Positions 1 through 6,711 of a stretch of DNA of 36,694 nt are shown here, piece by piece. The notes beneath the pieces were generated by a model. The model did no database searches. It was given only the letters and a program-made list of their open reading frames with translations, and was not told the DNA's origin. Position 1 is the stretch's first letter. Each line of letters begins with the position of its first letter. The stretch comes from Chloroflexota bacterium (GTDB lineage: Bacteria; Chloroflexota; Anaerolineae; Anaerolineales; UBA4823): positions 1 through 36,694 of the forward strand of contig JAEWYL010000345.1 in NCBI GenBank assembly GCA_023395675.1. Reading direction: 5' to 3'. The translations under genes and the position numbers were made by a program.

Positions 1-2
1 CT

Positions 3-599
3 AAAGCCCCCGGCGGAGATTTCGACCCCGCCTGGTCGCCGGATGGGACAAAGATCGCCTTCACCTCGCTGCGCGAGGGCGGGCGCCCGCGCATCTACGT
101 GCTCGACCTGGCTTCGAGCGAGGCCAAACTGATCTCGCAGCGCTTCTCGCGCGACCAGCAGCCCGCCTGGTCCCCGGACGGGACGAGGATCGCCTATGTC
201 TCGCTCAACGAGGGCCGCTCGGAGATCTGGGTGATGGACGCCGACGGGTCGGACCAGCGCCAGTTTTCCCACAGCCCGCAGATGATCAACTACCTGCCCA
301 ACTGGTCCTCCGACGGCGGCTTTATTCTCTTCACCCAGCTCCAGCAGCGCGGCTATATCCCGCGCCTGGCGGCGGTGCAGTATGCCGGGGCCAGCGGGGA
401 GTACAACGAGTACATGATCAGCGTGGGCTCCATCCCGGCCCGCGAGGCGCGCTACTCCCCCGACGGGCTCTGGCTGGTGATGGAGAGCTGGCCCGAGGGC
501 AGCAACCACGATATCTATATCGTCACCGCCAACGGGGCCAACCGCACCCGCCTGACCATCGACCCGCGCTTCGACTTCGACCCCGACTGGGGGCCGTAA
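3..599 (+). CDS. TolB-like beta-propeller (PD40) protein, 3' part
   Basis: The frame is open from the left edge, so the 5' end lies outside the window. The visible ~198 residues hold repeated beta-propeller blades with the PD40/TolB signature, seen as SPDGTKIAF, SPDGTRIAY, a diverged SSDGGFILF and SPDGLWLV, each followed by a strand such as IWVMDADGS or IYIVTANGA. These blades normally form a ligand- or protein-binding propeller, often exported. No signal peptide can be judged because the N terminus is missing. It need not be the Tol-Pal TolB itself, since no tol or pal gene is visible; many bacteria carry PD40 proteins of unknown role. A terminator follows, so this is the last gene of its unit. 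Confidence 0.85.
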   Translation, partial: KAPGGDFDPAWSPDGTKIAFTSLREGGRPRIYVLDLASSEAKLISQRFSRDQQPAWSPDGTRIAYVSLNEGRSEIWVMDADGSDQRQFSHSPQMINYLPNWSSDGGFILFTQLQQRGYIPRLAAVQYAGASGEYNEYMISVGSIPAREARYSPDGLWLVMESWPEGSNHDIYIVTANGANRTRLTIDPRFDFDPDWGP

Positions 600-658
600 A
601 CCACATCCCGCCGTCCCTTTCCCCGAGGAATGGGCGCACACTGCGCAAGCTCCACAAA

Positions 659-683
659 ATTCGGCCGGAAGCGCCGATTTTTT
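659..683 (+). terminator. Rho-independent-type terminator
   Basis: TCGGC at 661-665 pairs with GCCGA at 673-677 around a short loop and is followed at once by six T (678-683). It lies 60 bases after the PD40 gene and before the next promoter-like element, as expected for a transcription end. The stem is short, so strength is uncertain. Confidence 0.6.
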
Positions 684-750
684 AATTTCGCGCTCTTTAC
701 TTCAAAAACTTCTCGCGCCTCCTTTTCACCGGCAGGGGAACAGAATCCCT

Positions 751-756
751 TATAAT
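751..756 (+). promoter_or_regulatory. Candidate -10 box for the L,D-transpeptidase gene
   Basis: A perfect TATAAT lies about 52 bases upstream of the ATG at 808 in an AT-richer stretch. No convincing -35 box stands at 16-18 bp, so this is a partial promoter call. The gene also lacks a clear Shine-Dalgarno sequence before its ATG. Confidence 0.35.
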
Positions 757-807
757 AACGTCATAAACTCAAGTTCTTCGAGTATTCATCATTTTATTGT
801 AAACACT

Positions 808-2388
808 ATGCAGTACAGACAGGTACAACCACAACCACAACCCTCCTACCGCCGTCCCGAATACCCCGCCTCCCCGGCCGGGCGCGACCGGCGCGCCTGG
901 GCCGCCCTGGCCGCCGGGGGCGCGCTCAGCCTGCTGGGGCTGGCGCTCCTGCCGGTCCTGGCTGTGCTGGGGCTCTTCGCCTATTTCCAGACCTCCGCAC
1001 GCATCCTGCCCGGCGTCCACGTCGGGCCGGTCGAGGTGCAAGGCCTGACCCTCGAGCAGGCCGCGGCCGAGCTGCACGCCTCCTGGAACCTGGGGAAGAA
1101 AGTGCTCGTCCACGACGGCTTCCAGTATTACGAAGTCTCGCCTGCCGAGCTGGGGGTGAGCCTGGACCCGGCCCGCACCGCCGAGGCCGCTTACAGCCTG
1201 GGGCGCGGTCAGGGCCTGCTGGCCGGGGTAAGCCAGATGCTGCGCGGCTACCGGGAGCCGCAGCCGGTCCAGCCGGTGATCGGCTATGACCCTGCCGCCG
1301 CCCGCCTGGGGCTGGAAGCCCTTTCGGCCCGCGTCAGCCGCCTCCCGGTGGACGCCTCGTTCCGCCTGGAGGGCACGCGCCTGGTCGAGATCCCGGGCGA
1401 GCTGGGCTACACCATCAATATCGAAGAGACCCAGGCCCTGCTGGCGGCCGACCCGAGCGCCGTGCTGCAGGGCGGCTACCTCTCTCTCAAGCTGCAGCCC
1501 GTCTCGCCCCAGGTCACCGACGTCTCCGCGGCCATGGCCGGGGCGCAGCGCCTGCTCGATACGCCCGTGCTCCTGTACGCCTACGATCCCCTCAGCGACG
1601 AGCGCCTGGAACTGCAGGTCCCCAAAGAGACCCTGGCAGGCTGGCTGCGGGTGGAAAACCTGGAGGCGGGGCCGCGCCTGGAGGTGGACCCGGCCCAGGC
1701 GGCTGAATATCTGCGCAGCCTGGATGGGAGCCTGGGCGCCTCGCGCTACATCAGCCCCGACCAGCACGCCTCGGAGCTGGCCCGCGCCATCGGCGAGGGC
1801 CGCCCCCTGACCGTGACCCTGCGCCACGCCCCTTCCAAATACACCGTCCGCTCCGGCGACACCCTGCTCAAGATCGGCTGGAACACCGGCATCCCTTTCT
1901 GGATGATCCTGGAGGCCAACCCCGGCCTGGACCCCGAAAACCTGTGGGCCGGGCAGGAGATCAACCTGCCCTCCAAAGACGAGCTCCTGCCCCTGCCGGT
2001 GGTGCCGGGCAAGCGCATCATCATCAGCATAGACCGGCAGCGCATGTGGGTGGTTGAGGGCGGCGAGCGCATCGAGGAGTTCGTCATCAGCACCGGCATT
2101 GACCGCTCGCCCACCCAGCCGGGCGTCTTCCAGATCCAGACCCACGAACGCAACGCCTACGCCTCGGTCTGGGACCTGAACATGCCCAATTTCATGGGCA
2201 TTTACGAGGCCTGGCCCGGCTTTATGAACGGCATCCACGGCCTGCCCACCCTCTCCAACGGGCGGCGCCTGTGGGCCAATATCCTCGGGCGCCCGGCCTC
2301 CTACGGCTGCATCATCCTGGACCTGGACGACGCCGAATGGCTCTATGAATGGGCCGAAGAAGGCGTGGTAGTAGAGATTAGAGAATAG
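808..2388 (+). CDS. Membrane-anchored L,D-transpeptidase with VanW-type and LysM domains
   Basis: This 526-residue protein should act outside the membrane on peptidoglycan. A basic, proline-rich start is followed by a hydrophobic segment at about residues 32-60, a likely signal anchor. Next is a VanW/PG_binding_4-type region opening with the typical ILPGVHVGPVEVQGL. A LysM domain follows (about 345-388, YTVRSGDTL to INLP), then a YkuD L,D-transpeptidase domain (about 400-526). The catalytic cysteine is C501 in SYGCI, with H477 upstream in GIHG. The usual motif is S/T-H-G-C; here the His beside Gly is Tyr, a modest variant. Such enzymes make 3-3 crosslinks or attach proteins to the wall. The ATG at 808 has no obvious Shine-Dalgarno, but it places the hydrophobic anchor sensibly. 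Confidence 0.9.
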   Translation: MQYRQVQPQPQPSYRRPEYPASPAGRDRRAWAALAAGGALSLLGLALLPVLAVLGLFAYFQTSARILPGVHVGPVEVQGLTLEQAAAELHASWNLGKKVLVHDGFQYYEVSPAELGVSLDPARTAEAAYSLGRGQGLLAGVSQMLRGYREPQPVQPVIGYDPAAARLGLEALSARVSRLPVDASFRLEGTRLVEIPGELGYTINIEETQALLAADPSAVLQGGYLSLKLQPVSPQVTDVSAAMAGAQRLLDTPVLLYAYDPLSDERLELQVPKETLAGWLRVENLEAGPRLEVDPAQAAEYLRSLDGSLGASRYISPDQHASELARAIGEGRPLTVTLRHAPSKYTVRSGDTLLKIGWNTGIPFWMILEANPGLDPENLWAGQEINLPSKDELLPLPVVPGKRIIISIDRQRMWVVEGGERIEEFVISTGIDRSPTQPGVFQIQTHERNAYASVWDLNMPNFMGIYEAWPGFMNGIHGLPTLSNGRRLWANILGRPASYGCIILDLDDAEWLYEWAEEGVVVEIRE

Positions 2389-2414
2389 GTTAACCCCTTT
2401 TTTAACCCTGTTTC

Positions 2415-2452
2415 TGGCCGGTCCGGGCGCATTTTGGCGCCCGGGCCGGCCA
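2415..2452 (+). terminator. Strong GC-rich hairpin after the transpeptidase gene
   Basis: Arms 2415-2430 and 2437-2452 are 16 bp long with one wobble pair and a 6-base loop. No long T run follows, so it may be a hairpin terminator of another type, an mRNA-stabilising end or a bidirectional element. The rest of the 2389-2591 gap holds further short C-rich and G-rich inverted stretches and no gene that I can support. Confidence 0.5.
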
Positions 2453-2591
2453 GTACTTTAACCCCACATCTTCCGCCCCCGGCCTGCCGCCTCCCACCTG
2501 TGGTTAAACGAAAGGGGTAGCAGGGGAAATAACCCCTCAATACAGCCCGGGGAGGATAGCCCCGGCCGCGTTTTTAAGCTACAGTCGGGCT

Positions 2592-3128
2592 ATGGACCTC
2601 ATCCCAGACCCCATCCCCGACCGGCTGTTCCTGCTGGTCATGAAACGCAGGGCGGCGCGGCCCCTGATCCGCACCCTCATCGCCCGTTTCGCCCTGCGCG
2701 GCCCGCTGGTCGTCCTGGACGGCGGCAGCGGCTTCGACGCCTACGCGGTGGCCCGCAGCATCCGGCGCGAGAACCCGGACGTGAACGGCGTGCTGGAGCG
2801 GGTGCGCCTGGCGCGGGCCTTCACCTGCTACCAGATGCTGGCGCTGCTGCGCCGGACCATCCCCGACCGGCGGCCGAAGGTGGTGATGGACCTGCTGGCG
2901 ACCTTCGAGGACGAAAGCGTGGACGAGGTGGACCGGGATTTCCTGCTGCGGGAGAGCATCAGCCTCCTGAACCGCCTCAGCCGAGCGGCCCCGGTGGTCG
3001 TCTGCATCCACCCCCCCACCCGCCCCACGCCCGGCTTCAGCCGCATGTTCGCCCAGGTGAGAGAGGCCGCCGGCGCCCTGTTCGTGGAGCCGGAAGAGCC
3101 TCCTCCCCTGCAGCCGCGCCTGCTGTGA
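2592..3128 (+). CDS. RecA/RadA-like protein with degenerate Walker A, partner of PolB
   Basis: The 178-residue protein resembles a shortened RecA/Rad51-fold domain. PLVVLDGGSGFDAY sits where the P-loop should be but lacks the Lys-Thr/Ser of Walker A. NGVLERVRLARAFTCYQMLALL matches the conserved 'ARAF..xQM' helix of RadA/Rad51 proteins. KVVMDLLATF fits a Walker B strand, followed by VVVCIHPP like a RecA core strand. ATP hydrolysis therefore looks doubtful. It stands 128 bases upstream of a small helical gene that overlaps a family B polymerase. The arrangement recalls ImuA beside error-prone polymerases, and RadA-like genes near archaeal PolB2. A role as polymerase accessory factor in damage tolerance is inferred. 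No strong ribosome-binding site is visible before the ATG. Confidence 0.7.
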   Translation: MDLIPDPIPDRLFLLVMKRRAARPLIRTLIARFALRGPLVVLDGGSGFDAYAVARSIRRENPDVNGVLERVRLARAFTCYQMLALLRRTIPDRRPKVVMDLLATFEDESVDEVDRDFLLRESISLLNRLSRAAPVVVCIHPPTRPTPGFSRMFAQVREAAGALFVEPEEPPPLQPRLL

Positions 3129-3162
3129 GACCGCTCAAAACCTGAGCACAAAATAGTTTCCT

Positions 3163-3175
3163 GAACTGACGGTTC
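3163..3175. promoter_or_regulatory. Possible LexA-like dyad upstream of the small gene-polB pair
   Basis: GAAC (3163-3166) and GTTC (3172-3175) form an inverted repeat with a 5-bp spacer, just before the small helical gene and polB. Gram-positive-type LexA boxes are GAAC-N4-GTTC, so the spacer is one base too long. This is only a weak hint of SOS control. Confidence 0.25.
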
Positions 3176-3183
3176 GTAGAAAA

Positions 3184-3225
3184 GGCCAGGGGGCCGCAGT
3201 GCTTATGCTCTGCGGGCCCCTGGCC
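3184..3225. other. Long intergenic hairpin inside the PolB cassette
   Basis: Arms 3184-3199 and 3210-3225 are 16 bp with one mismatch and a 10-base loop. It lies between the RecA-like gene and the small helical gene. No T run follows. It could attenuate transcription between the genes or protect mRNA ends. Confidence 0.5.
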
Positions 3226-3256
3226 GCCAACATTACCTGCTCTTTGGAGAGCCTGG

Positions 3257-3562
3257 ATGGGACGCACATTAGCAACTGCCACACAGATTATCCTCGACGA
3301 ACAAAAAGAACTGGCTCAATTTCGCCGGGCGCTGCGCCGCCCGGACCAGCAGGCGCTCGACGAGCTCTTTGCTTACGCGCGCCAGAATGTCGCCGCCATC
3401 ACCATGGCGGCCCACACCCTGCCCTTTGAGGCCATCCTGCTGGCCATGCTCCTGGGCGAGCACGCCGAAACCCGCCGCCTGAAAATCGGGCTGGAGAGCC
3501 TGCAGCAAGAGCTTTCCCGCCTGAGCCGGGTGGTGGAGGAGCTGGAGAGGCGGGATGTATGA
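3257..3562 (+). CDS. Small helical/coiled-coil protein translationally coupled to polB
   Basis: A 101-residue protein with no recognised family. It is almost wholly helical by composition; the last ~35 residues (RRLKIGLESLQQELSRLSRV and on) have heptad-like leucine spacing expected of a coiled coil. A hydrophobic stretch in the middle (EAILLAMLLGEH) is too short and charged at its ends for a clear membrane span. GGAGA at 3246-3250 is well placed for the ATG at 3257. Its end overlaps the polymerase start by 8 bases, so the two are very likely co-translated and may form a complex. A polymerase-binding or clamp-adaptor role is only a guess. Confidence 0.75.
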   Translation: MGRTLATATQIILDEQKELAQFRRALRRPDQQALDELFAYARQNVAAITMAAHTLPFEAILLAMLLGEHAETRRLKIGLESLQQELSRLSRVVEELERRDV

Positions 3563-5870
3563 ATACCGCGGGTGGTTCTGCGAAGTCTACACCCACCCGG
3601 AGGACGGCCAGCTCACCCTGTGGGTGATCGACGGCCGGGGGCGCCGCCGCCTGCTGCGCCAGCATTTCCCGGTCACCTTTTATGCCGCCGGAGAGCCCGA
3701 ACTCCTGCGCCGCCTGTGGCGCTTTCTGCGCGACCAGCCCATCCGGGTGCGCCTGGCGCGGCAGGAACGCCGGGACCTGCTCGTCTCCCACCCGGTGACC
3801 GTGCTGGCGGTGGAGGTGGAGCAGCCGGCCCTCCAGCCCCGCCTGCTCGCCCGGGTCGCCCGGCGCTTCCCCGAGCTGGACCTGTACGACGCCGACGTGC
3901 CCCTCACGGCGCGCTACGCTGCGGCCTTCGATCTCTTCCCCCTGCTCCGCTGCCGCTGGGTGGAGGACGAAAACGGCTGGGTGCGGGAGATCTCGCCCCT
4001 GGAATCGCGCTGGGCGCTTGACCCCCAGCCGCCCCCGCTGCGCATCCTGGAGCTCTGCCCCGACAGCGAGCCCTTCCACGCCCCGCCCGCCCGGCTGGTC
4101 GCCCGCTTCGGGCGCTACGACTGGCGCCTGCCGCTGGAGCCGGAGCGCCCCTTCCTGGCCGGCCTGGCTGCCGTCCTGCGCCGGGTGGACCCCGACCTGA
4201 TCCTCACGGACTGGGGGGATACCTGGCTGCTCCCGCGCTGCCTGGAGCTCTCGCACGGCCGGCGCGACCTGCTGCCCCTGTGCCGTGACCCCAACCAGGG
4301 CGTGCTGCAGAAGGACAAGCGCACCTACCATTCCTACGGGCAGGTGGTCCACCGCGGCCAGCAGGTCCTGCTGCACGGCCGCTGGCACGTGGACCGCCGC
4401 AATTCGATGATGTTCTCCGATTACGGCTGGGAGGGGGTGATGGAGATGGCCCGGGTCAGCGGCCTGCCGCTGCAGGTGGCGGCCCGCAATTCGCCCGGCG
4501 CGGGCATCACCGCCATGGAGATGATCGTGGCCCTGCAGGAGGGCATCCTGGTGCCCTATCACAAGCAGCAGACCGAGCAGCTCAAGACCGCCCGGGACCT
4601 GATCGAGGCCGATCACGGCGGCCTGGTGGCCGCGCCTCTGGCCGGCCTGCACGAGGCGGTGGCGGAGATTGACGCCGTGTCGCTGTACCCGAGCATCATC
4701 CGGCGCTTCAATCTCTCTCCCGAGACCCTGGACGGCCTGCAGGAACTGCAGGAGGCCGTGAACGTCCCCGGCCTCAATCTGCAGGTGGACCGCGAGCAGG
4801 AGGGTTTCCTGCCGCGCGTCCTGGGCCCGCTGCTGGATAAGCGTATCGCCATCAAATGCCGCCTGCTGGAGCTGCACCCCCGGGACTGCCGCTGCCCGCC
4901 CCTGAAAGCGCGCGCCTCCGCCCTGAAATGGCTGCTGGTGGTGTGCTTCGGCTACACCGGCTACCGCCACGCCAAGTTCGGCCGCATTGAGGTCCACCAG
5001 GCCATCACCGCCTACGCCCGCGAGGTGCTCCTGCAGGCCAAAGAGGCGGCCGAGGAGCTGGATTTCGAGGTGCTGCACATGTACGTGGACTGTATCTGGG
5101 TGCGCAAGCCCGGCTGCACCCGTCCCCAGGACTTCCAGCCCCTGCTCGACGCCATCGTGGACCGCACCGGCCTGCCCATGGCCCTGGACGGTGTGTTCAA
5201 CTGGGTCGCTTTCCTCCCCTCGCGCATGGACGCCCGCGTCCCGGTGGCCAACCGCTACTTCGGCGTGTTCCAGGGAGGCGAGATCAAGGTGCGCGGTATC
5301 GAAGCCCGCCGGCGGGACGCGCCGCCTTTCGTGGCCCAGGCCCAACTGGAGATCATCTCCCGCCTGGCGAAGGCGGCCACAGCCGCGGAGATGCAGGCCC
5401 TGCTCCCCGGGATCGTGAGCTTCCTGCGCGGCCGGGTGCGCGCCCTGCGCGAGGGGCGCATCCCCCTGAGTGAGCTGGTGCTGCGCCAGCGGCTGAGCCG
5501 GGAGCTGGAGCAGTACCGCACCCAATCCCCCGCCGCCCGCGCCGCCGCCCAGCTCCAGGCGGCGGGGAAGCGCGTCAACGTGGGGGAATCGGTGCGCCTG
5601 GTGTTCACCCGGGGCGAGGAGCGGGCGCTTGCCTGGGATGCGCCCGGCGGGCACGACCCGCGCCGGGTGGATGTGGAGCGCTATACCCGCCTGCTGCTGC
5701 GCGCCGCCGCCGCCGTGCTGCAGCCGCTGGGGGCCGGGGAGCCGGTCGTGCGGGCCTGGGTGAACGGCGGCGCGCCCCCCGGCGCCCTGCCTGTGGACCT
5801 GCCCCTGCTGCAGCTCCCCGCCTCAGCCGCCGCCGGGCGCCGGTACGCGCCGCTGGGGGCGAAAGAATAG
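3555..5870 (+). CDS. Divergent family B DNA polymerase, probably exonuclease-deficient
   Basis: 771 residues. Motif A is clear: D373 followed by SLYPSII (376-382), including the steric-gate Tyr. Motif B has K458 in ALKWLLVVCFGYTGY, where the usual Asn-Ser is Val-Val and the usual Tyr before Gly is Phe. Motif C reads MYVDCIWV (D512). Aligned without gaps to the usual YGDTDSIFV, the second, metal-binding Asp is kept while the first is Tyr and Ser is Cys. In the N-terminal exonuclease region the Exo I DxE and the final Exo II Asp (GDTWLL in place of GDNFD) are not recognisable, so proofreading is probably lost. This fits a translesion or mutator polymerase like archaeal PolB2/Dpo2 rather than a replicase. 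The start overlaps the small upstream gene. Loss of polymerase activity cannot be ruled out from sequence alone. Confidence 0.88.
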   Translation: MYEYRGWFCEVYTHPEDGQLTLWVIDGRGRRRLLRQHFPVTFYAAGEPELLRRLWRFLRDQPIRVRLARQERRDLLVSHPVTVLAVEVEQPALQPRLLARVARRFPELDLYDADVPLTARYAAAFDLFPLLRCRWVEDENGWVREISPLESRWALDPQPPPLRILELCPDSEPFHAPPARLVARFGRYDWRLPLEPERPFLAGLAAVLRRVDPDLILTDWGDTWLLPRCLELSHGRRDLLPLCRDPNQGVLQKDKRTYHSYGQVVHRGQQVLLHGRWHVDRRNSMMFSDYGWEGVMEMARVSGLPLQVAARNSPGAGITAMEMIVALQEGILVPYHKQQTEQLKTARDLIEADHGGLVAAPLAGLHEAVAEIDAVSLYPSIIRRFNLSPETLDGLQELQEAVNVPGLNLQVDREQEGFLPRVLGPLLDKRIAIKCRLLELHPRDCRCPPLKARASALKWLLVVCFGYTGYRHAKFGRIEVHQAITAYAREVLLQAKEAAEELDFEVLHMYVDCIWVRKPGCTRPQDFQPLLDAIVDRTGLPMALDGVFNWVAFLPSRMDARVPVANRYFGVFQGGEIKVRGIEARRRDAPPFVAQAQLEIISRLAKAATAAEMQALLPGIVSFLRGRVRALREGRIPLSELVLRQRLSRELEQYRTQSPAARAAAQLQAAGKRVNVGESVRLVFTRGEERALAWDAPGGHDPRRVDVERYTRLLLRAAAAVLQPLGAGEPVVRAWVNGGAPPGALPVDLPLLQLPASAAAGRRYAPLGAKE

Positions 5871-6133
5871 CGCCACCGCCGTAGAGAATCTGCGCCCGGC
5901 TGCGGAACTTCCCCTCCCATTCGCCTGCTCGCTCTGCAATAATAATTGTGGAAATTTCTGGAAGCGGCCTGCCCGGCCCGGGCTTGCGCCGCCGGGACGG
6001 TATTTCGCTTCCTGGCGCGCCCTCCGGCCCCGGGCGCGGCTCCAGCGCGGGAAATCGCTTACCGGGAATGGGCCGCGCGGCGTGCAGAAGCAGCCCGGGC
6101 CTCGCACGGTTTTGGCCCCCCATACCAGCCTTC

Positions 6134-6151
6134 AGGCCCTTTTTAGGGCCT
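6134..6151. terminator. Candidate bidirectional terminator hairpin
   Basis: AGGCCCT (6134-6140) and AGGGCCT (6145-6151) form a perfect 7-bp stem with a TTTT loop, followed by TTAAAA. It lies 264 bases after polB and before the array promoter, so it may insulate the two units. The trailing T run is short on both strands. Confidence 0.4.
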
Positions 6152-6180
6152 TAAAAGCGGGCTTGTTTTACATAAAGTAC

Positions 6181-6267
6181 GGGAAATTCCACTTGAAAAA
6201 GTAGGGGAATTCCTGATTGCTTCTAGGGATTTCCCCCATTGATACGAATTTGGTTGGGTCTTATAGT
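6181..6267 (+). promoter_or_regulatory. Promoter with upstream array of three GGGA-WW-TYCC sites (array 1)
   Basis: Sites are GGGAAATTCC (6181-6190), GGGGAATTCC (6204-6213) and GGGATTTCCC (6226-6235), at 23- and 22-bp steps, so on nearly the same DNA face. Three bases after the last site comes TTGATA (6239-6244), then 17 bp and TATAGT (6262-6267), a good sigma-70-type promoter. The same layout recurs at 35257-35343 without a single gap. The regulator is unknown. Transcription would start near 6275 and run toward the glycan cluster at 6712, with a ~440-base leader. Confidence 0.7.
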
Positions 6268-6353
6268 AGAAGCACGCTGACCGCGAGAATTGTTTCCCGT
6301 ATTGTAAGGTAATTGCAGCACTCCGCTTCGGACGGCGGGGAGAAAGGCAGACG

Positions 6354-6551
6354 GTGAAACAAATCATGGGGTCTGTCTTCTCAAAATTTATTGAGGAGGA
6401 AGGCACTTTTAAACCGAATTTGGAGGAGCACGTTTGTTCTGAATCGCTGTCCGGTTTTATAGGGGATTACGGGGTGCAGCCCGCAGTCGCCTGTAAAAAC
6501 CTCCTCCGTATTTTGCAAGCTATCCACTGCGCAGCCGGTTATCAACCTTAG
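6354..6551 (+). CDS. Doubtful small ORF downstream of array-1 promoter
   Basis: A 65-codon frame begins with GTG about 80 bases after the expected transcription start, with AAAGG (6343-6347) at a workable distance. The protein has no recognised domain, signal or membrane segment, and its codon use is AT-richer than the neighbours. It could be a leader peptide, a small stress protein or a chance frame. Confidence 0.3.
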   Translation: MKQIMGSVFSKFIEEEGTFKPNLEEHVCSESLSGFIGDYGVQPAVACKNLLRILQAIHCAAGYQP

Positions 6552-6553
6552 CG

Positions 6554-6654
6554 CCTGTCCGATGAATGACTGTGTGGTTGTGATGGGGAGCTCAGCCCTC
6601 CATCACAACCACATCAACATTTATTTTCAGGATGGGTGCGGATGAACGACTGCG
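6554..6654. repeat. Hairpin repeat family, copy 1
   Basis: It begins CCTGTCCGATGAATGA and contains a perfect 14-bp stem (6573-6586 with 6600-6613). The hairpin core is almost the same as that at 21025-21056, and the beginning matches copies at 21005 and 26731. An imperfect direct repeat GATGAAYGACTGYGT stands at 6561 and 6641. No coding capacity is seen, so it resembles a REP- or MITE-like intergenic element. Confidence 0.6.
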
Positions 6655-6674
6655 TTTCTAAACCAGGGGGAATA

Positions 6675-6696
6675 GAGAGGCCCGCCCGGGCCTCTC
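6675..6696 (+). promoter_or_regulatory. Leader hairpin just before the first GT9 gene
   Basis: GAGAGGCCC (6675-6683) and GGGCCTCTC (6688-6696) form a perfect 9-bp stem with a GCCC loop, ending 15 bases before the ATG at 6712. No T run follows, so it is not a standard terminator. It may modulate translation or stability of the glycan mRNA. Confidence 0.4.
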
Positions 6697-6711
6697 AGAC
6701 TGGATGAGAGC

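Larger units (their letters stand above)
5871..6711. other. 841-base region without a confident gene
   Basis: The first ~280 bases are GC-rich with no ORF of convincing coding character; the ORFs there look like chance frames in GC-rich DNA. From about 6150 to 6560 composition becomes markedly more AT-rich. This second part holds a hairpin (6134-6151), a three-site array and promoter (6181-6267), a doubtful 65-codon ORF, a hairpin repeat (6554-6654) and a hairpin just before the first glycosyltransferase. The contrast in composition suggests either acquired DNA or a dedicated control region for the glycan cluster. Confidence 0.7.

Noticed and set aside
769..2238. Minus-strand open frame of 489 codons opposite the L,D-transpeptidase
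   Set aside because: Antisense shadow; the plus-strand product has three recognisable domains.
3399..5654. Minus-strand open frame of 751 codons opposite polB
   Set aside because: The plus strand carries conserved polymerase motifs; the antisense product is His/Gln/Gly-rich with no family resemblance.
5946..6154. Two overlapping short plus-strand ORFs after polB
   Set aside because: They lack ribosome-binding sites and recognisable protein features, and they are Pro/Ala/Arg-rich as expected for chance frames.
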